Shown piece by piece: positions 1-7,897 of a stretch of 35,173 bases of DNA. The position numbers and the translations under genes were made by a program. The notes beneath the pieces were generated by a model, which saw only the letters and a list, made by a program, of their open reading frames with translations, made no database searches and was not told the DNA's origin. Position 1 is the first letter of the stretch. Each line of letters starts with the position of its first letter. The stretch comes from an uncultured Lachnospiraceae bacterium (lineage in GTDB: Bacteria > Bacillota > Clostridia > Lachnospirales > Lachnospiraceae): contig CACYXH010000015.1 in NCBI GenBank assembly GCA_902778245.1, forward strand, positions 1 through 35,173. Direction: 5' to 3'.

Positions 1-15
1 CTTTTTCCGCACCCG
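1..15 (+). promoter_or_regulatory. Possible 3' end of a tetrahydrofolate (THF) riboswitch, cut by the window edge
   Basis: Bases 7-13 read CCGCACC, which fits the CCGCWCC that closes the THF-I riboswitch consensus as I remember it, and the next gene is a FolT-type folate transporter subunit, the classical target of that riboswitch. Only a 7-base match is visible and the rest of the aptamer would lie upstream of the window, so this is an inference from context. Between here and the folT ribosome site (88-95) an imperfect stem (about 20-51) can be drawn, which could be part of an expression platform. Confidence 0.2.
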
Positions 16-102
16 TTGCTACATATATGGGAACATCTCATAATGTGGAGGGATTATTATTTATCAGGTCACCATTTATATCACATTAGGAGGTGTTTTG
101 TT

Positions 103-684
103 ATGCGTAAAAACAATTACAAAACGGTTTGGGGTACCTATACCCTTGTGATACTCGGAGTATTGGTTGCCATGACAATTGTGCTATCCCGCATTCTTGC
201 CATCGACCTGGGTTTTGCCCGTTTTACGCTGGGGAGTGTTTGCACGATCATGGCCGGACTGTGGTTTGGACCACTGGGAGGGGCAGTGTGCGGATTTGCG
301 GCTGATCTCCTGGGGTGTCTGATAAAGGGATATGCAGTTAACCCGCTGATTACCGTGGCTGCCATGCTCTGGGGTGTGATCCCCGCTCTGGCAAGACCGT
401 TGATATCCGGCGGAAAGGTAAGAAAGGCCGTTATACTGAGTACTTCGGTGATCGTTTCATCGATCGTTTGCACGATGGGTTTTACCTATGCGGGGCTTGT
501 CCTGATCCTGGGATATAATTTTTATGCGATCCTGCCCACGCGTTTGGCGCAGTTCGCGGCAATGACGCCGGTTTACTGTGTTTTGGTGTGTTGTCTGTAT
601 TTCAGTCAGGCCACCACACTGGTGAATGGAGAACTGGCACGGCAGGAGGGCCGAAAAACGGTAAATCTTACTTCCGAGAGGTGA
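103..684 (+). CDS. folT: ECF transporter S component, folate family (FolT)
   Basis: This is a predicted integral membrane substrate-binding subunit of an energy-coupling-factor importer, 193 residues, with about six hydrophobic helices. It would capture folate and work with a shared EcfA-EcfA'-EcfT module encoded elsewhere. The stretch from ARFTLGS through LWFGPLGGAVCGFAADLLG has the pattern of folate-family S components (conserved small/Gly residues after the first helix and a GxxxDxxG-like segment). The start at 103 is chosen over an in-frame ATG at 16 because a strong TTAGGAGGTG ribosome site lies just before it and the added residues are not hydrophobic or conserved. The gene ends 95 bases before folC, so uptake and retention (polyglutamylation) of folate are coupled by position. 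Substrate assignment rests on family resemblance and this neighbour, not on binding residues I can name. Confidence 0.8.
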   Translation: MRKNNYKTVWGTYTLVILGVLVAMTIVLSRILAIDLGFARFTLGSVCTIMAGLWFGPLGGAVCGFAADLLGCLIKGYAVNPLITVAAMLWGVIPALARPLISGGKVRKAVILSTSVIVSSIVCTMGFTYAGLVLILGYNFYAILPTRLAQFAAMTPVYCVLVCCLYFSQATTLVNGELARQEGRKTVNLTSER

Positions 685-779
685 TTGCTTTCAATGAAAC
701 GAGGGAGGCTGTTGCAGAATACTGCAATGCCTCCCTTCTCTGTCCTGGGAATTATTATCGAACTGTAAAGAGGAAAACT

Positions 780-1004
780 ATGAATTACGAAGAAGCGAGA
801 GACTATCTGGCGGAGGTATCCGCCAAAGGAAATCTGCTTGGGCTGCAAAGTATCAGAATATTGCTGGAGGAATTGGGAAATCCTCAGGATTCTCTCAAAT
901 TTGTTCACATAGCAGGAACGAACGGGAAAGGCTCTGTTATGTCATATCTGAGTTCTATTCTGCAGGAAGCGGCGAAGAAAGGATTCAGATCAATGGGAAA
1001 CTGA
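780..1004 (+). pseudogene. folC: folC 5' fragment (folylpolyglutamate synthase, broken by deletion and frameshift)
   Basis: The ATG at 780 follows an AGAGGA ribosome site. The first 64 residues are clear FolC: an N-terminal helix (MNYEEARDYL), then the ATP-binding P-loop GTNGKGSV near residues 44-51 and the following helix SYLSSILQEA. After LQEA (about 971) the frame runs into nonsense (AKKGFRSMGN) and stops at 1004. FolC homology resumes at 974 in another frame. An intact enzyme adds glutamates to folates so that they stay in the cell and bind folate enzymes; it needs the segment lost here. A plain sequencing indel does not explain it, because a block of residues is missing as well as the frame. 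Confidence 0.85.
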
Positions 1005-2029
1005 TACCGAAGGAGGAAGTAGCCCGGCTTACAACCAGGATCGCTGCCGCAAGGGGGCGGATCCGGGATCGGGGAGAGGCACAGACCACGATTTTTGAAG
1101 TGGAAACTGCCATGTCTTTTCTCTATTTCCAGGAACAAAACTGTGATCTGGTCCTATTGGAGACAGGCATGGGAGGAAGCGAAGATGCTACCAATGCTGT
1201 TACAACTACTTTGTTGGAGATCATCTCCTCTATCAGCATGGATCATATGGAATTTCTGGGGAATACTCTGGAGAAAATCGCGTGGAATAAAGCGGGGATC
1301 ATTAAGCAGAAAACATTGGTGGTTTCTGATACTCAGGATCAACGTGTTTATAAAGTCCTGGTGAACGCCTGCAGAGAAAAAGGAGCTGTTTTGCACATGC
1401 TGGAGGAAAAACACCTGTGGAACGTGCGATATGGCCTGAAAGAGCAGAGATTTTATTATCGTGGTATGGAAGAACTAGAGATTTCTCTGGCAGGAACCTG
1501 CCAGATACATAATGCTGCTCTGGCGGTGGACGCTGCTATAGCGCTGCAAAGTATGGGTTACAAAATTGCTGAAGAGCATGTTCGCAGTGGACTTAAGAAT
1601 ACTGTCTGGGAAGGACGTTTTCAGATCCTTCGGGAAGCTCCCGCGGTGATCATGGACGGGGCTCACAATCCGGATGCAGCCAGGGTTTTGATGGATGCGG
1701 TGAATCAGTATTTCCCGAAAAATAAAATTTATTACATTTTTGGAGTGTTTTCTGATAAGGAATATGATAAAATTATAAGAATAACAGCTGGGAGGGCAGA
1801 GAAGATTTTTACTGTTCAGACAAAGGATCATCCCAGAGCGCTTCCGGCAGAAGAACTTGCGGATGAGGTAAGTAAAGTAAATCCGAATGTGATACCGGCC
1901 GGTACAGTTACAAACGCAATGACGCTGGCCCTGGAAGAAGCAGAGCAGAAGGACGTGATATTGGTTTTTGGATCATTGTCGTTCCTGTATGAGGCGAAAG
2001 AATACTTCGAACATCAGCAGGGTATATGA
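974..2029 (+). pseudogene. folC: folC 3' fragment (remainder of folylpolyglutamate synthase)
   Basis: From 974 this frame reads EERIQINGKLIPKEEVARL and continues with FolC sequence to the stop at 2027-2029. It includes VLLETGMGGSEDATNAV (the Mur-ligase-type ETGxGG motif), ISMDHMEFLGNTLEKIAWNKAGI (the conserved D-H-x-x-xLG-x-T and K-x-GI motifs) and the C-terminal domain with MDGAHNPDAA. The first in-frame ATG is at 1100, inside the central domain, with no convincing ribosome site, so the fragment alone would lack the P-loop. Relative to the 5' fragment about 15-16 residues are gone, and the number of lost bases must be of the form 3k+1, for example 46 or 49. The missing part includes the conserved Tyr-Ser/Thr-Ser-Pro loop that contacts substrate. 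Another folC copy may exist elsewhere. Confidence 0.85.
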
Positions 2030-2060
2030 GAATACATACAGAAAGGTTACGAAAGCAGAT

Positions 2061-3077
2061 ATGAAAGATTTACTGGAGCTTCGGGAGGAGATTGATGAGA
2101 TTGACCGTGACATCGTAGAATTGTTTGAGAAGAGGATGGCGGTCAGCGAGCAGGTGGCGGAATATAAGATCAACACCGGGAAAAAGGTGTTTGACCGGGA
2201 CAGAGAGCGGGCGAAGATGGAAACGCTGACCGCTATGGCGTTTATCGGCGTGGATGAACTTGAGAAAGATCACATCCGCGTAGTATTTCAGGGGGTAGAG
2301 GGTGCATACAGTCATGCGGCCATGTGTGAGTTTTTTGGAAAAGATGTGAATTCCTTCCATGTAAAAAAATTCCGGGACGCCATGGAAGCTATCGCTGAGG
2401 GAGCGGCTGATTACGCGGTACTGCCCATTGAAAACTCTTCTGCAGGTATTGTGGCTGATAATTTTGATCTTTTAGTGGATTTTGAAAATTATATTGTGGG
2501 AGAACAGGTGATTAAATGTGAACATGTGCTGATGGGACTTCCCGGAACACAGCTTGCTGATATCAAAACGGTGTATTCCCATCAGCAGGCGTTGTCCCAG
2601 TGCGAGCAGTTTTTGGACGATCACAGGGACTGGCATCAGGTTCCCTACGATAACACGGCGCTGGCGGCGAAAAAAGTGGCCCAGGAACAGGATAAGTCCA
2701 TGGCGGCTATCGGCAGCGCTTTTGCGGCGCAGCGATTTGGACTGGAGATACTGGCTGACCATATTTATTATAATGAGGTCAATTCCACCCGCTTTCTGAT
2801 CGTCACGAACCAGAGGATCTTCCGCAAGGACGCAAAGAAGATCAGCATCTGCTTCGAACTGCCACATCGCAGCGGTTCCCTTTACAATATTTTATCGCAT
2901 TTTATTTACAATAATCTGAATATGAACCGCATTGAATCCCGCCCTATTACAGGGAGAAACTGGGAATACCGGTTTTTTATAGATTTCGATGGAAATCTAA
3001 ATGACAGCAGCGTAAAAAACGCGCTGAGAGGTATCCGTGAGGAAGCTATTAATATGAAAATTCTGGGCAATTACTAA
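2061..3077 (+). CDS. pheA: Bifunctional chorismate mutase / prephenate dehydratase with a shortened mutase domain
   Basis: The P-protein normally converts chorismate to prephenate and then to phenylpyruvate, for phenylalanine synthesis. Residues 1-60 are an AroQ-type chorismate mutase start: R8, R25, K36, D45, R48 and E49 line up with E. coli R11, R28, K39, D48, R51 and E52. The third helix, which should carry the Ser and Gln equivalent to S84 and Q88, is absent: METLTAMA runs straight into FIGVDELEKDHIRVVFQG, where the dehydratase begins. The dehydratase domain looks complete (GVEGAYSHAAM, PIENSSAGIV, NSTRFLIV), as does the ACT domain (RSGSLYNIL, then IESRP), so dehydration and Phe feedback are likely kept. 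Length is 338 residues against about 375 expected from memory. The start at 2061 is taken from an AGAAAGG upstream and from the family N-terminus; an in-frame ATG at 1968 lies inside folC. Confidence 0.9.
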   Translation: MKDLLELREEIDEIDRDIVELFEKRMAVSEQVAEYKINTGKKVFDRDRERAKMETLTAMAFIGVDELEKDHIRVVFQGVEGAYSHAAMCEFFGKDVNSFHVKKFRDAMEAIAEGAADYAVLPIENSSAGIVADNFDLLVDFENYIVGEQVIKCEHVLMGLPGTQLADIKTVYSHQQALSQCEQFLDDHRDWHQVPYDNTALAAKKVAQEQDKSMAAIGSAFAAQRFGLEILADHIYYNEVNSTRFLIVTNQRIFRKDAKKISICFELPHRSGSLYNILSHFIYNNLNMNRIESRPITGRNWEYRFFIDFDGNLNDSSVKNALRGIREEAINMKILGNY

Positions 3078-3114
3078 TTCGTGATTGAAAATACAATATT
3101 TTAGGGGGATATGC

Positions 3115-4659
3115 ATGGCAGTAAAATTATTTTCAGCGATCGTGATCGGTTCCACCGAGACGGAGATGAAGGTTTTTGAACTCTCTCAAGGCAGAGGTAT
3201 GCGGGAGATCGACTGTATCAGCACCCGGCTCAACCTCGGTGTGGATGCTTACAGTATAGGAAAACTGGATGTGGAAAAAGTGGAAGAACTCTGCCTTGTG
3301 CTGAAAGAGTTTAAGACCACCATGGCCGGTTACAAGGTGGACGCCTACCGGGTATGCGCCACCAGCGCGCTGCGGGAGATCCGCTCCAGCCTGATCACCA
3401 GGGACTATATCGAAAAGCAGACCGGATTGAATATAGAGATCCTGAGCAATTCTGAGCAGCGCTTTCTGGATTTTAAATCCATTGCTTCAGAGAGCAGCTC
3501 CTTTGAGACCATCATCCAGAGCGGCACGGCTGTGGTGGACATCGGTGGAAACAGTATGCAGATCTCAGTGTTTGACAATGACCGTCTGATCACCACTCAG
3601 AATATCCGCATGGGAAAGGTCAGCACCCGGGAGCAGTATCTGCCAATGGCCAGGAACAATGCTCATTTTGAAAAACTGGTTCTGGAACTGATGGAGCATG
3701 AATTGAACGGATTTGGCCGTCTGTATCAGAAAGACCGCCAGATTAAGAATATGATCGTGGTAGACCGGCAATTAGAGGAACTGCTTAAAAAACGCCAGAA
3801 AGCTCCAAACTCCCTCCTGACCATATCCAAAGAAGAATTTGCCGGATATTATCAACAGATCGTCTGCCTGAATCCGGATGAAATTACGGAACGTTTTGAA
3901 GTATCTGCCGATACGGCTCCCCTCCTGGTGCCGTCGGTCATTTTTTGCAGATGTCTTCTTGATAAGATGGGAGCGGATACGATCTGGTTCCCGGAGATGA
4001 GCCTGGGGGACGGCATGTGTTTTGAGTATGCGGTAAAAAACAAATTTATCCGGACCAAACACAGCTTTGAAGAGGATATTATAGCGGCCTCCAGAAGCAT
4101 AGCGAAGCGCTATAAGAGCAATCAGGCCCACATCAAAAACATGGAGGAGATCACTCTTCAGATTTTTGATAAAATGAAGAAGATCCACGGCCTGGGGCAG
4201 CGGGAACGGCTGCTGCTGCAGATCTCCGTGATTCTACATAATTGTGGTAAATTTATTAGTCTTACAAACGTTGCGGAGTGCGCCTACAATATTATCATGG
4301 CGACAGACATTATTGGATTATCCCTGGCTGAGCGCCAGATCGTGGCTAATGTTGTAAAATTTAACACCATGGACTTTTCCTATTATGATAAATTGGCGCT
4401 TGGAAGCAGCATCAGCCGTAAGGAATACCTGGTGATCGCGAAACTCACTGCTATGGTGCGTGTAGCAAACGCTCTGGATCGTTCCCACAAGCAAAAATTT
4501 AAGAATGCATCTATTGCATTGAGGGATGGGGAACTGATCATATCGGTGAACAGCCAGGAGGATCTGACGCTGGAGAAGGGAACGCTGGAAGAAAAGTCAG
4601 AGTTTTTTGAAGAAGTATTCAATGTGCACCCCATAATCAGACAAAAGAAAAAAATGTAG
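3115..4659 (+). CDS. ppx: Ppx/GppA family phosphatase (exopolyphosphatase / pppGpp phosphohydrolase)
   Basis: The product has 514 residues. The N-terminal half is the actin/ASKHA fold of the Ppx/GppA family: a phosphate-binding start (SAIVIGSTETEMKVFEL), CATSALREI near residue 80, and the second phosphate loop VVDIGGNSMQISVF near residue 142. The C-terminal third (about 320-514) is an HD-type helical domain (LILHNCGKFI and later helices). It would remove terminal phosphates from polyphosphate or pppGpp in the cytosol. The canonical first-loop Asp-x-Gly is replaced here by Ile-Gly-Ser-Thr, so substrate is less certain than family. The ATG at 3115 follows TTAGGGGGAT; a TTG at 3085 in the same frame has no ribosome site. 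The next gene, 26 bases downstream, is ppk1, making a synthesis/degradation pair. Confidence 0.85.
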   Translation: MAVKLFSAIVIGSTETEMKVFELSQGRGMREIDCISTRLNLGVDAYSIGKLDVEKVEELCLVLKEFKTTMAGYKVDAYRVCATSALREIRSSLITRDYIEKQTGLNIEILSNSEQRFLDFKSIASESSSFETIIQSGTAVVDIGGNSMQISVFDNDRLITTQNIRMGKVSTREQYLPMARNNAHFEKLVLELMEHELNGFGRLYQKDRQIKNMIVVDRQLEELLKKRQKAPNSLLTISKEEFAGYYQQIVCLNPDEITERFEVSADTAPLLVPSVIFCRCLLDKMGADTIWFPEMSLGDGMCFEYAVKNKFIRTKHSFEEDIIAASRSIAKRYKSNQAHIKNMEEITLQIFDKMKKIHGLGQRERLLLQISVILHNCGKFISLTNVAECAYNIIMATDIIGLSLAERQIVANVVKFNTMDFSYYDKLALGSSISRKEYLVIAKLTAMVRVANALDRSHKQKFKNASIALRDGELIISVNSQEDLTLEKGTLEEKSEFFEEVFNVHPIIRQKKKM

Positions 4660-4685
4660 GGTAAGCATAAGAGGAGGGGGATGAA

Positions 4686-6824
4686 ATGGCAGCAATCGAC
4701 TACATAAAACCGGAATATTACACCAACCGGGAACTCAGCTGGCTGGATTTTAATATGCGCATCCTGGGGGAAGCCAGGGACAAGAAGAATCCTCTGTTTG
4801 AGCGAATTAAATTTCTGAGCATTACTGCGTCTAATCTGGATGAATTTTTTATGATCCGTGTGGCCTCCTTAAAGGATATGGTTCATGCGAAATATACCAA
4901 ACCGGATATTGCAGGGCTAAAGCCGGAGGCACAGCTGACCTTGATCCAGGAGAAGGCGCATTATCTGGTTCAGCGTCAATATTCCACATACAACAGATCG
5001 CTGGTTCCGGCTCTGAAACAGAACGGATTGGAGCTTGTGATGGCCCACGAAGATTTGACAGCGTCTCAGAGGGAGTTTCTGGATCAATACTTTGAGGAGA
5101 ACATTTATCCGGTATTGACGCCTATGGCAATGGATTCTTCAAGACCGTTCCCGCTGATCCGCAATAAATCCCTGAATATTGGGGCTTTGATCTCCAAAAA
5201 GGGAGAGAAAAGCAAGGCGGAATTTGCCACGGTGCAGGTTCCTGCTGTGCTGCCCAGGGTGATCGAACTTCCTGCGGGGGAGGACGGACATCGGTTCGGC
5301 ATTTTGCTGGAAGAAATCATTGAGGCCAACATTGACAAGCTGTTTTTAAACTACGATGTCGTATGCGCCCATCCCTACCGCATCATGCGCAATGCAGATC
5401 TTACCATTGATGAGGACGAGGCGGAAGATCTGCTGAAAGAGATTCAGAAACAGTTAAAAAAACGACAGTGGGGAGAAGTCATCCGTCTGGAGATCGAGGA
5501 TAAGATGGACGAGAAGCTGTTAAAGGTTCTGAAGAAAGAGTTTGCTGTAAAAGCGGATGATATTTATCCCATCAGCGGTCCTTTGGATCTCACCTTTTTA
5601 ATGAAAATGTACGGTCTGGAGGGGTTTGACCACCTGAAGACGCCGCCCTATGTGCCGCAGCCGGTACCGGCTCTGTCAGAGGAACCGGATATTTTTGAGG
5701 CGATCAAGAAGAAAGATATTCTTCTGCACCATCCTTATATGACTTTCAATCCGGTGGTGGATTTTATCCGAAAAGCGGCCAGAGATCCTCAGGTGCTGGC
5801 CATCAAGCAAACGCTCTATCGTGTCAGCGGTCATTCGCCTATCGTGGCGGCGCTGGCATTGGCAGCGGAAAACGGAAAACAGGTGTCCGTGCTGGTGGAA
5901 CTGAAGGCCCGTTTTGATGAGGAAAACAATATTATCTGGGCAAAAATGCTGGAGAAGGCAGGATGCCATGTCATTTACGGTCTGGTAGGATTAAAAACGC
6001 ACAGCAAGATCACGCTGGTGGTGCGAAGAGAAGAGGACGGCATCCGCAGGTATGTCCATTTGGGTACAGGTAATTACAATGATTCTACGGCAAAGCTGTA
6101 CACGGACTGCGGTATTATGACCTGTTCCGAAGCGATTGGGGAGGACGCCACCGCTGTCTTTAATATGCTCTCCGGTTATTCCGAACCAAAAACGTGGAAC
6201 CGTCTGGCGCTGGCTCCCATCTGGCTTCGGGGAAAATTCCTGAATCTGATAAGGCGCGAAGCGGATCATGCCAGAGAGGGACGTCCCGCCAGGATCATCG
6301 CCAAGATGAATTCCCTCTGCGACCAGGAAATCATTGCGGCGCTCTATGAGGCGTCTGCTGCCGGAGTGAAGATCGACCTGATCGTCCGGGGCATCTGCTG
6401 TCTGAGAGTGGGGATTCCCAAGATCAGTGAAAATATTTCTGTGAGATCGATTGTCGGGACATTCCTGGAACACAGCCGCATCTTCTATTTCCAGAATGGC
6501 GGAGAGGAAGAACTGTATATGGGCAGCGCGGACTGGATGCCAAGAAACCTGGATAAGCGGGTGGAGATCCTGTTCCCGGTGGAGGATAAAGAGATTCAGG
6601 AGGAAGTAAGGCATATTCTGGATATTCAGCTGGCAGATACGCTGAAAGCCCATGAACTGACAGCGGACAATACTTACGAGAAAATTGACAAGCGCGGCAA
6701 GGTACTGCTGTGTGCCCAGGACTATTTCTGCCAGGAGGCCGTGCAGCGGGCAAAGAAACCGGAAGATCCAAAAGAAACCAGGGTATTCATTCCTGCGGAG
6801 CCGGTGGAGGAAGAAATATCATAA
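4686..6824 (+). CDS. ppk1: Polyphosphate kinase 1
   Basis: This enzyme reversibly transfers the terminal phosphate of ATP to inorganic polyphosphate. At 712 residues it is of usual length. The N domain starts with NRELSWLDFNMRIL and SNLDEFFMIRV, the head domain follows, and the two phospholipase-D-like catalytic domains hold H439 (in LKTHSKI, equivalent to the autophosphorylated E. coli H435) and H596 (in EHSRIFYF, equivalent to H592). The sequence YVHLGTGNYND is another family block. The start at 4686 follows AGAGGAGGGGG. The gene lies between ppx/gppA (26 bases upstream) and ispG (15 bases downstream), so it is probably cotranscribed with both. Nothing suggests loss of activity. Confidence 0.96.
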   Translation: MAAIDYIKPEYYTNRELSWLDFNMRILGEARDKKNPLFERIKFLSITASNLDEFFMIRVASLKDMVHAKYTKPDIAGLKPEAQLTLIQEKAHYLVQRQYSTYNRSLVPALKQNGLELVMAHEDLTASQREFLDQYFEENIYPVLTPMAMDSSRPFPLIRNKSLNIGALISKKGEKSKAEFATVQVPAVLPRVIELPAGEDGHRFGILLEEIIEANIDKLFLNYDVVCAHPYRIMRNADLTIDEDEAEDLLKEIQKQLKKRQWGEVIRLEIEDKMDEKLLKVLKKEFAVKADDIYPISGPLDLTFLMKMYGLEGFDHLKTPPYVPQPVPALSEEPDIFEAIKKKDILLHHPYMTFNPVVDFIRKAARDPQVLAIKQTLYRVSGHSPIVAALALAAENGKQVSVLVELKARFDEENNIIWAKMLEKAGCHVIYGLVGLKTHSKITLVVRREEDGIRRYVHLGTGNYNDSTAKLYTDCGIMTCSEAIGEDATAVFNMLSGYSEPKTWNRLALAPIWLRGKFLNLIRREADHAREGRPARIIAKMNSLCDQEIIAALYEASAAGVKIDLIVRGICCLRVGIPKISENISVRSIVGTFLEHSRIFYFQNGGEEELYMGSADWMPRNLDKRVEILFPVEDKEIQEEVRHILDIQLADTLKAHELTADNTYEKIDKRGKVLLCAQDYFCQEAVQRAKKPEDPKETRVFIPAEPVEEEIS

Positions 6825-6839
6825 CGGAGGTTGGAAAAT

Positions 6840-7895
6840 ATGTACCGCGATAAAACGAAGATCATTCTGATCGGTGACCGCGTGATCGGCGGCGGGAATC
6901 CGATCCTGATCCAATCTATGACAAACACAAAGACAGAAGACGTAAGGGCTACGGCACAGCAGATCCGGAAACTGACGGCGGCCGGATGTGAGATCATCCG
7001 CTGCGCGGTTCCGACAATGGAGGCAGCCAGGGCATTAAAGGAGATAAAGAAAGAGATTTCCATTCCGCTGGTAGCGGATATCCATTTTGATTATAAGCTG
7101 GCTCTGGCGGCCATCGAGAACGGAGCGGATAAGATCCGGATCAATCCGGGCAATATCGGAAACGCTGAGCGGGTAAAGGCTGTGGTGGACGCGGCGAAAG
7201 AGCGGAAGATTCCGATTCGGGTGGGGGTCAACAGTGGTTCCCTGGAGAAAAACCTGGTAGAGAAATACCACGGAGTGACGGCGGAAGGTCTGGTGGAAAG
7301 CGCGCTGGAAAAGGCGGGCATGATCGAAGATATGGGATATGATCAACTGGTCATCAGCATTAAATCCTCGGACGTCATGATGTGCGCAAGAGCCCATGAA
7401 CTGATCGCAAAGAAGACCGTCTATCCTTTGCATGTAGGCATTACGGAAGCCGGGACGCTGCTGTCCGGCAATATCAAATCGGCAATAGGACTGGGACTGA
7501 TCCTGTCTCAGGGGATCGGGGATACCATTCGGGTTTCCCTCACCGGCGACCCGCAGGAAGAGATCAAATCAGCGAAACTGATCCTGCGCACACTGGGACT
7601 GCGCACCGGTGGGATTGAAGTCGTTTCCTGCCCCACCTGCGGCAGAACCCAGATCGATCTGATCAGCCTGGCGAACCAGGTGGAAAATATGGTGGCGGAC
7701 ATACCGCTGAGCCTCAAAGTGGCCGTGATGGGCTGCGTGGTGAACGGGCCCGGGGAGGCCAAGGAGGCTGATCTTGGGATTGCGGGGGGGATCGGAGAGG
7801 GACTTCTGATCAAAAAGGGGCAGGTAATCCGGAAAGTACCGGAGGATCAACTGCTGTCCGTGCTGAGAGAGGAACTGTTAAACTGGAGTGAGTGA
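6840..7895 (+). CDS. ispG: 4-hydroxy-3-methylbut-2-en-1-yl diphosphate synthase (IspG/GcpE)
   Basis: IspG is the [4Fe-4S] enzyme that reductively opens methylerythritol cyclodiphosphate to HMBPP in the MEP isoprenoid pathway. The 351-residue bacterial form is seen: the TIM-barrel part starts with GGGNPILIQSMTNTKTEDV and holds VADIHFDYKLAL and RINPGNIG; the C-terminal part has the cluster ligands in SCPTCGRT and in VMGCVVNGPGE. The ATG at 6840 is preferred to the in-frame TTG at 6831 because the CGGAGG ribosome site (6825-6830) directly abuts the TTG. The stop codon lies two bases before the polC ATG, implying translational coupling. The usual partners dxr and rseP are not next to it here; ppk1 sits in their place. 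Confidence 0.97.
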   Translation: MYRDKTKIILIGDRVIGGGNPILIQSMTNTKTEDVRATAQQIRKLTAAGCEIIRCAVPTMEAARALKEIKKEISIPLVADIHFDYKLALAAIENGADKIRINPGNIGNAERVKAVVDAAKERKIPIRVGVNSGSLEKNLVEKYHGVTAEGLVESALEKAGMIEDMGYDQLVISIKSSDVMMCARAHELIAKKTVYPLHVGITEAGTLLSGNIKSAIGLGLILSQGIGDTIRVSLTGDPQEEIKSAKLILRTLGLRTGGIEVVSCPTCGRTQIDLISLANQVENMVADIPLSLKVAVMGCVVNGPGEAKEADLGIAGGIGEGLLIKKGQVIRKVPEDQLLSVLREELLNWSE

Positions 7896-7897
7896 TC

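Noticed and set aside
1968-2060. Longer PheA starting at 1968
   Set aside because: The extra 31 residues overlap the folC coding end, have no ribosome site and do not resemble the AroQ N-terminus; the ATG at 2061 does.
7892-7897. GTG start for polC at 7892
   Set aside because: GGAG at 7885-7888 would be only three bases away; ATG at 7898 has normal spacing.
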